This document shows positions 1-5,530 of a stretch of 8,052 bases of DNA, one piece after another. The translations under genes were made by a program, and so were the position numbers. Position 1 is the stretch's first letter. Every line of letters begins with the position of its first letter. The notes under the pieces are model-generated. The model was not told the DNA's origin. It was given only the letters and a program-made list of their open reading frames with translations, and searched no databases. Source of the stretch: Candidatus Dormiibacterota bacterium (GTDB taxonomy: Bacteria; Chloroflexota; Dormibacteria; Aeolococcales; Aeolococcaceae); the NCBI GenBank assembly GCA_027451645.1, contig DAIDIX010000072.1, forward strand, positions 1 to 8,052, in the 5' to 3' direction.

Positions 1-186
1 ATCATCAGTCATCCCGAGTGGCCACTGCGCATTCTTGGTGCTGGTGTCCTCCGGGTCAAGCTTGATGTCAAGGCGACGTATGTCACAGGTGCAGCACGAA
101 AGCAGATTGAAGAGCTTGGTGGCACAGTAGACATTCTGCCTCAGCCAGGAACTGGTGAATCCGAGGGAGTGGAGACTGCTGAGTGA
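1..186 (+). CDS. rplO: 50S ribosomal protein L15, C-terminal part (5' end outside window)
   Basis: The last 61 codons of an open frame entering from the left edge and ending in TGA at 184-186. The visible protein has the L15 C-terminal pattern: a beta strand with ILGAGVL, then VKLDVKATYVTGAARKQIEELGG and TVDILP, which corresponds to the 'kVLGdGeLtkaLtVkA...S..A...IE..GG' core of L15. L15 is a large-subunit assembly protein. Its position directly before secY is the standard spc-operon order and supports the call. A short acidic tail (about 12 residues, ending GVETAE) follows the conserved core. The TGA stop overlaps the GTG start of secY by two bases, so the two are probably translationally coupled. 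Confidence 0.93.
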   Translation: MISHPEWPLRILGAGVLRVKLDVKATYVTGAARKQIEELGGTVDILPQPGTGESEGVETAE

Positions 187-1502
187 GCATGCTCGAGGCG
201 CTCAAGCGTGCGTTTGCACTTCCTGAGCTCCGGAAGAAACTGCTGTTCATGGTGGGAATGCTTCTTGCATTCCGTGCACTTGCTGCAATCACCATTCCTG
301 GAGCAAATCCGACTGCACTGCAGTCCCTTTTCTCAGGGAATACCTTCCTTGGACTGCTCAACATCTTCAGTGGCGGTGGTCTGAGCCAGTTCTCCATCGT
401 CTCGCTTGGTCTCAACCCGTACATCAATGCGACGATCATGCTGCAGCTCATGCAGCAGTCAATACCTCGTCTCCGGGAACTTGCCCTCGAAGGGGAACAG
501 GGATCGAGGAAGATCAACCGGTATGCGAGGTGGCTCACAGTTCCGCTGGCACTGCTACAGTCATACGGCGTGATTGTTCTTTTCGAGAACAGTCAGGTTC
601 TTCCCTCAACGACATCAGCTGCAACAGTGCTGACAATCATGCTCATCCTCCTTGCGGGAACACTGATCACAATGTGGCTCGGAGAGCTCATCACTGAGTA
701 CGGCATTGGCCAGGGCATTTCACTCATCATCTTTGCCGGCATCATCAGCCGGGTTCCATTTGCAGTTACAAGCTATGGATCGCTTGGTGGCGCACACATC
801 ATCCAGATCTTCGGAATGGGGGTGATAGCCCTTGTCGTCATAGCACTGAGCATTCTCATGCAGCAGGGTCAGCGCCGCATTCCTGTCCAGTCCATGACAC
901 GCGTCACGAATCCCCGTTCAGGAACAGCACAGCGTGCGAACCGCACAAACCTTCCCATACCGGTGACTGCAGGCGGTGTCATCCCGATCATCTTTGCAGT
1001 CTCATTCATGCTGTTTCCTTCCACACTTGGATCGTTCGTGCAGAATGCACCGGGGTGGCTCGGGGATCTCGGAAAATGGTTTGTCGCAAACTGGAGTCCT
1101 AACGGGGGACCAATTGTAACCCAGATCATCTACAACGTCTTCTATTTCGTCCTCGTCATTGCATTCACCTACTTCTATGCTGCAACGGTCATCTTCAATG
1201 CGGATGACATGTCTGACCAGCTCAAGCGAAGTGCAATGTACGTTCCCGGCATCAGGCCTGGACCACCCACTTCACGGTATCTTGCCCAGGTACGAAATCG
1301 TGTGGTGTTCGTTGGAGGTCTGTTTCTTGCTGCAATTACGGTAGTACTGCCGCTTCTTACGAGTGTCATGACAGGGGTGTCGACAACATCCCTGTATCTT
1401 GGAGGCACATCAATACTCATTGTTGTCTGGGTTGCCCTTGACACAATGCGCCAGATTGAAGCACAGTTACAGATGCGCGATTATCAAGGATTCATACGGT
1501 AG
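183..1502 (+). CDS. secY: Protein translocase subunit SecY
   Basis: 439 residues, normal length for SecY, the ten-helix pore of the Sec translocon that exports unfolded proteins and inserts membrane proteins with SecE/SecG and SecA. Visible landmarks: TM1 at about 20-38 ending in TIPGANP; the plug and TM2 region at 61-90 (GGGLSQFSIVSLGLNPYINA); a cytoplasmic loop with LALEGEQGSRKINRY (100-114); the TM4/5 segment with GELITEYGIGQGISL (167-181); the basic loop QGQRRIPVQ (228-236); AGGVIPIIFA (263-272); PGIRPGPPTSRYL (355-367), the loop before TM9; and the C-terminal GFIR. The GTG at 183 is preferred because a GGAG (171-174) sits 8 nt upstream; an in-frame ATG at 189 would have about 14 nt spacing. 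It overlaps the rplO stop. The island further downstream encodes proteins that would need this translocon. Confidence 0.97.
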   Translation: MSMLEALKRAFALPELRKKLLFMVGMLLAFRALAAITIPGANPTALQSLFSGNTFLGLLNIFSGGGLSQFSIVSLGLNPYINATIMLQLMQQSIPRLRELALEGEQGSRKINRYARWLTVPLALLQSYGVIVLFENSQVLPSTTSAATVLTIMLILLAGTLITMWLGELITEYGIGQGISLIIFAGIISRVPFAVTSYGSLGGAHIIQIFGMGVIALVVIALSILMQQGQRRIPVQSMTRVTNPRSGTAQRANRTNLPIPVTAGGVIPIIFAVSFMLFPSTLGSFVQNAPGWLGDLGKWFVANWSPNGGPIVTQIIYNVFYFVLVIAFTYFYAATVIFNADDMSDQLKRSAMYVPGIRPGPPTSRYLAQVRNRVVFVGGLFLAAITVVLPLLTSVMTGVSTTSLYLGGTSILIVVWVALDTMRQIEAQLQMRDYQGFIR

Positions 1503-1517
1503 GGAGCCGCTTCCACC

Positions 1518-2141
1518 ATGAAGCACTACATCATCTGTGGTCCTCCAGGAAGTGGCAAGGGGACGCAGTCAGCACTGCTAGCAGCCCATTTCCACCTGCG
1601 CCATGTCAGTACCGGTGAGCTGCTCAGGAAGGAGATTTCGGAGCAGACAGAACTTGGGAAGACTGTCGAGGATCTCATGAACCGTGGGGAACTCGTTCCC
1701 GACTCCTACATGCTGGCAATGATCCGCCGAGTCCTCCTCGAGACTGAGGGTGTGGAGGGTGTTCTCCTTGATGGGTATCCCCGTACCAAGCCACAGGCTG
1801 AGGGACTTGCAGATCTTCTGAGAGAGCTTGGCATGTCCATCGATCTCATTGTGCACCTCACTGTGCCAACCGATGTCATACTCGAGCGCATCCAGCACCG
1901 AGCCACAGTCGAGGGCCGTTCGGATGATTCCGTTGAGGTGCTGAAGCAGCGTCTGAAGGAATACGAGGAAAAGACTGTTCCAACGATTGAGTACTACCGT
2001 GCTGAGGGGGCACCGATGGTAGATGTTGATGGTACTCCCGATGTCGATACAGTGACTGCGCGTCTCATTCATGCGATAGGCAAGGGGAACCTTGAGGAGG
2101 GGCAGCGTGCGGGGCGAGAGCTTTCGACTGAAGAAGCCTGA
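1518..2141 (+). CDS. adk: Adenylate kinase, short-LID form
   Basis: 207 residues. Catalyses ATP + AMP = 2 ADP in the cytoplasm. Walker A GPPGSGKGT is at 8-16; the NMP-binding segment STGELLR is at 31-37; DGYPRT (85-90) matches the conserved DGFPRT with Tyr for Phe and keeps the catalytic Arg89; arginines R128 and R134 (ERIQHRATVEGRSDD) mark the LID. The LID is the short type: only a few residues separate R128 from GRSDD, so the zinc-finger-like insertion of long bacterial enzymes is absent. The C-terminal tail (from about 190) is charged and not conserved. AGGGAG at 1501-1506 is the likely ribosome binding site. The gene lies 15 nt after secY and its 3' end overlaps the map start by 35 nt, consistent with the usual secY-adk-map operon order. 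Confidence 0.97.
   Translation: MKHYIICGPPGSGKGTQSALLAAHFHLRHVSTGELLRKEISEQTELGKTVEDLMNRGELVPDSYMLAMIRRVLLETEGVEGVLLDGYPRTKPQAEGLADLLRELGMSIDLIVHLTVPTDVILERIQHRATVEGRSDDSVEVLKQRLKEYEEKTVPTIEYYRAEGAPMVDVDGTPDVDTVTARLIHAIGKGNLEEGQRAGRELSTEEA
2094..2102 (+). promoter_or_regulatory. Ribosome binding site for map, inside the adk coding end
   Basis: The purine run GAGGAGGGG lies within the last codons of adk. AGGAGG (2095-2100) is 6 nt before the GTG at 2107. The longer in-frame TTG at 2092 would place this Shine-Dalgarno sequence inside the coding region and leave the gene without one, so the site decides the start. Confidence 0.75.
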
Positions 2142-2910
2142 TGAAATCGAGAAGATGGCCCGTGCAGGGGAGATCCTTGGAGCATGCCTAGAGCATGTTG
2201 CCCAGCACGTTGCACCAGGGGTAACACTCAATGCCCTCGACAGTGTGGCAGAGACATTCATCCGTGACCATGGCTGCATTCCAGGGTTCATCGGATATGA
2301 CGGCTTTCCAAAGTCCATCTGCATCTCCGTGAACAACGAGGTTGTCCATGGCATACCCTCAGAGCGTGCAGTCGAGGATGGCGATATCGTTTCGCTTGAC
2401 TGTGGGCTCATCCTGCAGGGATGGTGGGCTGACAGCGGACTGACTGTTCCCTGTGGCAATGTATCCGAGGAACTGCAGGATCTTATCACGGTGACCCAGG
2501 AAGCACTCTACCGGGCAATCGAGGTGGCACGGCCAGGTGCACACATCGGCGATATTGGGCACACAGTGCAGTCGTATGTCGAGTCACACGGGTATTCCGT
2601 GGTGAAGCACTATGTTGGCCATGGCATTGGGCGGGACATGCATGAGCCACCACAGGTTCCCAACTATGGGAAGCCGGGGACAGGCAATGAGCTGAAGCCT
2701 GGCTACGTGATTGCGATCGAGCCCATGGTGAACATGGGAGGAGACGGTGTCAGGACACTTCCTGACAACTGGACTGTTGTCACGCAGGATGGCAGCTGGT
2801 CCGCCTATGCAGAGCATACGGTTGCGATCACGGAAGATGGTCCCCGCGTGCTGACTGTCCGTCCAGCAGAGCGGAACGTGCTTGCAGCAAGGAAGTGTGC
2901 TGTCGGCTGA
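2107..2910 (+). CDS. map: Methionine aminopeptidase, type I
   Basis: 267 residues from GTG 2107. Removes the initiator methionine from nascent proteins. All five metal ligands of the pita-bread fold are visible: D98 (SLDCG), D109 (ADSG), H172 (KHYVGHGIG), E205 (IAIEPM) and E236 (AYAEHTVA). The substrate-site histidines H81 (NNEVVHGIP) and H179 (RDMHEPP) are also present. There is no N-terminal SH3-binding or zinc-finger extension, so it is the simple bacterial MetAP-Ia form. A TTG at 2092 would add five residues but is disfavoured by the ribosome binding site. The start overlaps adk by 35 nt. A TadE-like gene on the opposite strand ends only 33 nt downstream, where infA would normally be found. 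Confidence 0.96.
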   Translation: MRGESFRLKKPDEIEKMARAGEILGACLEHVAQHVAPGVTLNALDSVAETFIRDHGCIPGFIGYDGFPKSICISVNNEVVHGIPSERAVEDGDIVSLDCGLILQGWWADSGLTVPCGNVSEELQDLITVTQEALYRAIEVARPGAHIGDIGHTVQSYVESHGYSVVKHYVGHGIGRDMHEPPQVPNYGKPGTGNELKPGYVIAIEPMVNMGGDGVRTLPDNWTVVTQDGSWSAYAEHTVAITEDGPRVLTVRPAERNVLAARKCAVG

Positions 2911-2943
2911 GTTCCAGTGGATCTGCTCAGCATGCTGCAGGCA

Positions 2944-3495
2944 TCAGATGTGCTCGATCAGGGCAGTTGCTGTTTCACTGATCACGACACCGTTTGGAAC
3001 TAAATTTCCCAGTACGGGCGTGAGTGGCGTATAGACACAGTCAACAGTGACCTTCACCATGTTGCCTGCCTGAATGCAGCTGAACTCGGTGTAGCCGGAC
3101 TCCGCCTGGAAACCGTCTGCCACAGTGTATGATCCGCACTCCTGCATCGTATCTCCACTCGTGTCGTAGTACGTGATGGCAAGATATGTGCGGTTCGGGC
3201 TCCCACTGGAAGACGTTGCATCCTGATTGAGGATTGTTGCGAGTCCCTCGTCGGATATGATTGTCTGCTCGATTGTGTCGGAGGCTGGAGGAGTGGCATT
3301 CGACCACTCGATGGCATGGACTGCAGCATACCGTGCTCCTGCCTCTACTGCATTTGCTGCTGAGAGCTGCGTTGTGTAGAAGAGGGCAGTATCGAGGAGA
3401 ATGAAAATCGTTGCAAGGAGTATGGGGGCAATGAGTGCAAGCTCGACAGCTGCCTGAGCCCGATTCCGACATCGAGGAGAGTGAAGGCGTTTCAT
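2944..3495 (-). CDS. TadE-like pseudopilin (second of tandem pair)
   Basis: 183 residues. A basic N-terminus (MKRLHSPRCRNR) is followed by AQAAVELALIAPILL and a hydrophobic helix (about 18-38), the signature of TadE/TadF minor pseudopilins of Tad/Flp pilus systems. The A-QAAVE boundary resembles a prepilin peptidase site, with Ala instead of Gly at -1 and Glu at +5. The rest is a predicted extracytoplasmic domain with C120 and C140, which could form a disulphide. The stretch CGSYTV...C-x-Q-x-G...V-x-V...YTP is shared with the upstream neighbour, so the two look like diverged duplicates. Its ATG overlaps the stop of that neighbour as ATGA and no clear ribosome binding site precedes it, suggesting translational coupling. 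It is the last gene of its unit and converges on map. Exact role unknown. Confidence 0.82.
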   Translation of the reverse strand: MKRLHSPRCRNRAQAAVELALIAPILLATIFILLDTALFYTTQLSAANAVEAGARYAAVHAIEWSNATPPASDTIEQTIISDEGLATILNQDATSSSGSPNRTYLAITYYDTSGDTMQECGSYTVADGFQAESGYTEFSCIQAGNMVKVTVDCVYTPLTPVLGNLVPNGVVISETATALIEHI

Positions 3496-3983
3496 TGGAT
3501 GACAAACTCATAGGAGGTGGATATGGGAAGTCCACCTGAACCGATTCCACTGAACACATTGATGATGGCTGGAGTATAGGTGACTTTTCCCACAACCTGG
3601 ACAAAGTAACCGGGTTGTGTGCAGTCTGTTTGATCCCCGACAAATCCCCCAGAAGCAGTGTATGTGCCGCAGAGTCCGCCATCCGGGTAGTAATAGTTAA
3701 TGGTGATGGCGTCTGCAGTGAGACTCGTATCTTCAGCGTAGGCAATGCCCTCAATGGAATTGGCATCTGGTGGACTGTGTGTGCTGAAGGATGTGGGATT
3801 GATGCTTGCATAGCGGCCAGCATCTCGGACTGCACCGTCCTGGGACGTGATGCTGTTGAAGAGGATGGAGACATTCACTGCACCAAAGAGGAGAAGGAGA
3901 ATGATGGGAAGGAAAAGGGCAAACTCGACAACAGCCTGACCTGATTCCCCGGACCTGTGACGAGGAAGATTGCGCTTCCTCAT
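3492..3983 (-). CDS. TadE-like pseudopilin (first of tandem pair)
   Basis: 163 residues from the ATG at 3983. The N-terminus is basic (MRKRNLPRHRSGES), then GQAVVEFALFLPIILLLLFG, a textbook TadE-like segment. G15-QAVVE fits the prepilin peptidase rule (Gly at -1, Glu at +5) and is followed by a single membrane helix to about residue 38. The exported part carries C105 and C121 in CGTYTASGGF...C-x-Q-x-G, matching the second TadE-like protein. The ATG at 3983 overlaps the stop of the TadG-like gene as ATGA, the same junction seen at the other end of this gene, so it is preferred over an in-frame GTG at 3995 that would add four residues. Known TadE proteins are membrane-anchored pilus accessory components; what this one assembles with is not shown in the window. 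Confidence 0.85.
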   Translation of the reverse strand: MRKRNLPRHRSGESGQAVVEFALFLPIILLLLFGAVNVSILFNSITSQDGAVRDAGRYASINPTSFSTHSPPDANSIEGIAYAEDTSLTADAITINYYYPDGGLCGTYTASGGFVGDQTDCTQPGYFVQVVGKVTYTPAIINVFSGIGSGGLPISTSYEFVIQ

Positions 3984-5281
3984 TGATATAGCCACTCACT
4001 CTTCGTGATGCCATTCACATAGTTCGCGCTTTCGTTGTACGAAACAGTGATGGTCCCGGATCCCTTTGCAGTCACGCCCCCAACATCGATGATTGAGTTG
4101 AGGGAGGTTGTTGCACCGGAGTTTCCCTGGAGATGCAGTGTTGATGATGGTGCGTAGATTGTTCCCGTGAGGCTAAGTGTTCCTCCGCCGGTGAGATACA
4201 GGTCCTGTGTGTCGCTTGGATCCTGGTAGATAAGGAGTCCCTGATAGGGACCGGAAGTTGGAGGGGTGAGGTTGATGTTTCCTGACCCCTCGATCGTGAG
4301 ACTTCCCCAAGAAGAGCTTGAGGAACAGGGATTCGGGAAGTTGCTGCACGTGAAGTACAGCATGACACCACTTCCTGTGAGGTTTGTTGTTGAACTCACT
4401 TTCATGTTGCCCGTGATGACATAGATGCCAGGATTCATCGTGACAGTACCAGCACTGCCGTTCAGTGTAAAGCTGCTGTAAACTCCAGGATTCATGGTGC
4501 TACCGGAGACGGAAGCGACGGATGGACAGTCTCCATAATAGGAGTCCCAGCCTGAAGGGTATGAGCAAGTAGGAGGTGGAGGCTGCGCAACAGGATTGGG
4601 AAATGGGGGAACTGTGATGGGAGGGGAAGGATTGACTTGTCCAGATACAGAAGTGGAACCACTCACGAAAATATTTTGTGCGGAAATCATGGCACTTCCT
4701 CCGACAGACAGGTTGCCTGCAGTGTAGATGTTCGTGCCACTCACAGCAATGTTGGGATTGCCACTCTCCTCAAGATCACTGCTGTCATTCACTGTCCCGT
4801 CCACGCAGAGTCCACACTGTATGGTGAGTGGAGCCTCTGCTGTCGCAGCACTTGTGAATGATTTCCCGCCAAACGCTGCTGAGAAGAATGAGGTAACGCC
4901 GATGGAGACTGTTGCCTGGATTTCGACTGCAGTACCGGTATTGACCAGCTTCGTCGTGAGATCTGACGTGGGGATTCCATTCGCCTGCATGATGGGGGCT
5001 GCATACTTGCTTGTTGCGACAGTGAGGTTGTCACCATTGTTGAAACCATATGCGATGCCAAGCGCCACTGCATCAGCAGTACTCTGAGCTGACTCGCGCT
5101 GGATTGTACCCCATCCAGTGTTTACAGAGAGTCCAACCACGCCGATGAGTATGAGTGATGTCATGGCGAAGATCACCATCGACTGGCCCCGCATGCCCTG
5201 ACGACGTGCGTTTATGAGGTGAGGTCTGCTTGCATGCACAGCCATACTGTGCCCGGAGTCATGAACCGGAGGGAGAGACAT
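3980..5281 (-). CDS. TadG-like (TadE/G N-terminal domain) protein with beta-rich extension
   Basis: 433 residues. The region around 26-58 (RRQGMRGQSMVIFAMTSL onward, ending SVNTGWG) is the putative Flp pilus-assembly TadE/G-like N-terminal helix, followed by the characteristic helix RESAQSTADAVALGIAYG (62-79) and ATV...FF..FGGKSFTSAATAEA (123-150). The residue that would be +5 after Gly is not Glu, as is usual for TadG. Residues about 155-433 lack a recognisable von Willebrand factor A domain. They are rich in Gly/Ser/Thr/Asn with repeated short strands (GNLSVGGSAMIS, NPGVYSSFTLNGS, NPGIYVITGNMKVSS, GGGTLSLTGTIYAPSSTLHLQG) and look like a beta-solenoid or adhesin-like domain; a Pro-rich linker lies at 218-237. 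The call of this region is inference. AAGGA 7 nt upstream supports ATG 5281; a later ATG (residue 13) is possible. First gene of the minus-strand unit. Confidence 0.8.
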   Translation of the reverse strand: MSLPPVHDSGHSMAVHASRPHLINARRQGMRGQSMVIFAMTSLILIGVVGLSVNTGWGTIQRESAQSTADAVALGIAYGFNNGDNLTVATSKYAAPIMQANGIPTSDLTTKLVNTGTAVEIQATVSIGVTSFFSAAFGGKSFTSAATAEAPLTIQCGLCVDGTVNDSSDLEESGNPNIAVSGTNIYTAGNLSVGGSAMISAQNIFVSGSTSVSGQVNPSPPITVPPFPNPVAQPPPPTCSYPSGWDSYYGDCPSVASVSGSTMNPGVYSSFTLNGSAGTVTMNPGIYVITGNMKVSSTTNLTGSGVMLYFTCSNFPNPCSSSSSWGSLTIEGSGNINLTPPTSGPYQGLLIYQDPSDTQDLYLTGGGTLSLTGTIYAPSSTLHLQGNSGATTSLNSIIDVGGVTAKGSGTITVSYNESANYVNGITKSEWLYQ

Positions 5282-5317
5282 GTCCTATCCTTCAAGAAGT
5301 GATTCCACGCGCCGAAT

Positions 5318-5436
5318 CGTCACATTCCATTGTTGATCCGATATGCACTCCGGGACACGGATGTCGCATAACGTGCGACATGGCTGTTACAGGATGTCAT
5401 GAGGAACGAAACGGCAATGGAATGGGTCATGTGACG
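5318..5436. repeat. Distant inverted repeat flanking a central palindrome
   Basis: The left element is CGTCAC followed directly by ATTCCATTG (5318-5332). The right element is CAATGGAAT (5415-5423), then seven unpaired bases, then GTGACG (5431-5436). All 15 bases of the left element have a perfect reverse complement on the right, with one 7-nt insertion. The pair encloses the 8-bp palindrome at 5361-5381 nearly centrally. It could be a pair of oppositely oriented regulator sites, one per divergent gene. Chance occurrence cannot be excluded. Confidence 0.5.
5361..5381. promoter_or_regulatory. Perfect 8-bp inverted repeat, candidate operator
   Basis: ATGTCGCA and TGCGACAT are exact reverse complements separated by TAACG, giving a 21-bp dyad with about 13 bp between half-site centres, a typical geometry for a dimeric helix-turn-helix regulator. 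It lies about 80 bp before the TadG-like start and about 62 bp upstream of the proposed -35 of the surface-protein gene. There is no T run, so it is not a terminator. A further ATGTC copy is at 5394-5398. Confidence 0.5.
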
Positions 5437-5442
5437 GAATTG

Positions 5443-5472
5443 TTGCGAAAAACAGACCAATTCGGTTAGAAT
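5443..5472 (+). promoter_or_regulatory. Candidate sigma70-type promoter for the Pro-Thr surface protein
   Basis: TTGCGA (5443-5448) and TAGAAT (5467-5472) are separated by 18 bp; they match 4/6 and 5/6 of the consensus. Transcription would begin near 5479, giving a leader of roughly 50 nt before ATG 5531. The -10 box is embedded in overlapping inverted repeats. Confidence 0.5.
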
Positions 5473-5513
5473 TCAAGTACAAATTGAATTGGGTGTACAA
5501 ATTAGTACCCAAT
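5459..5513. repeat. Chain of overlapping inverted repeats at the -10 and leader
   Basis: Three dyads overlap: AATTC/GAATT (5459-5463 and 5469-5473), AATTCAA/TTGAATT (5470-5476 and 5484-5490, 7-nt spacer) and ATTGGGT/ACCCAAT (5488-5494 and 5507-5513, 12-nt spacer). Each shares bases with the next, so as hairpins they would be mutually exclusive. A direct repeat GTACAAATT (5477-5485, 5495-5503) has an 18-bp period. The A+T richness raises the chance background. Confidence 0.45.
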
Positions 5514-5530
5514 ATGAATGGGGGGGTGCC

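Larger units (their letters stand above)
5282..5530. promoter_or_regulatory. Divergent intergenic control region
   Basis: 249 bp between the start of the minus-strand TadG-like gene and the preferred start of the + strand surface-protein gene. It must hold promoters for both. A + strand sigma70-like promoter and several inverted repeats are listed separately. On the minus strand I see no convincing -35/-10 pair; the best candidates around 5335-5350 are weak. No small gene is supported here. Confidence 0.7.

Noticed and set aside
2092..2106. TTG start extending map by five codons
   Set aside because: It places the strong GAGGAGGGG ribosome binding site inside the gene; GTG 2107 has correct spacing.
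1578..2489. 303-residue minus-strand frame over adk and map
   Set aside because: Antisense to two clear housekeeping genes and with no recognisable domain; an effect of codon use.
2911..2943. Bidirectional terminator between map and the convergent TadE-like gene
   Set aside because: Only a 10-bp palindrome CAGCATGCTG (2928-2937) is present, with no loop, no G+C-rich extended stem and no T run on either strand.
3041..3874. 277-residue minus-strand frame across both TadE-like genes
   Set aside because: Same strand but a different frame from two coupled genes with clear TadE signatures; its protein is Ser/His/Arg-rich low complexity.
5489..5530. TTG start extending the surface protein by 14 residues
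   Set aside because: It lies about 10 nt from the proposed transcription start and puts a non-basic peptide ahead of the signal sequence; ATG 5531 gives a normal signal peptide.
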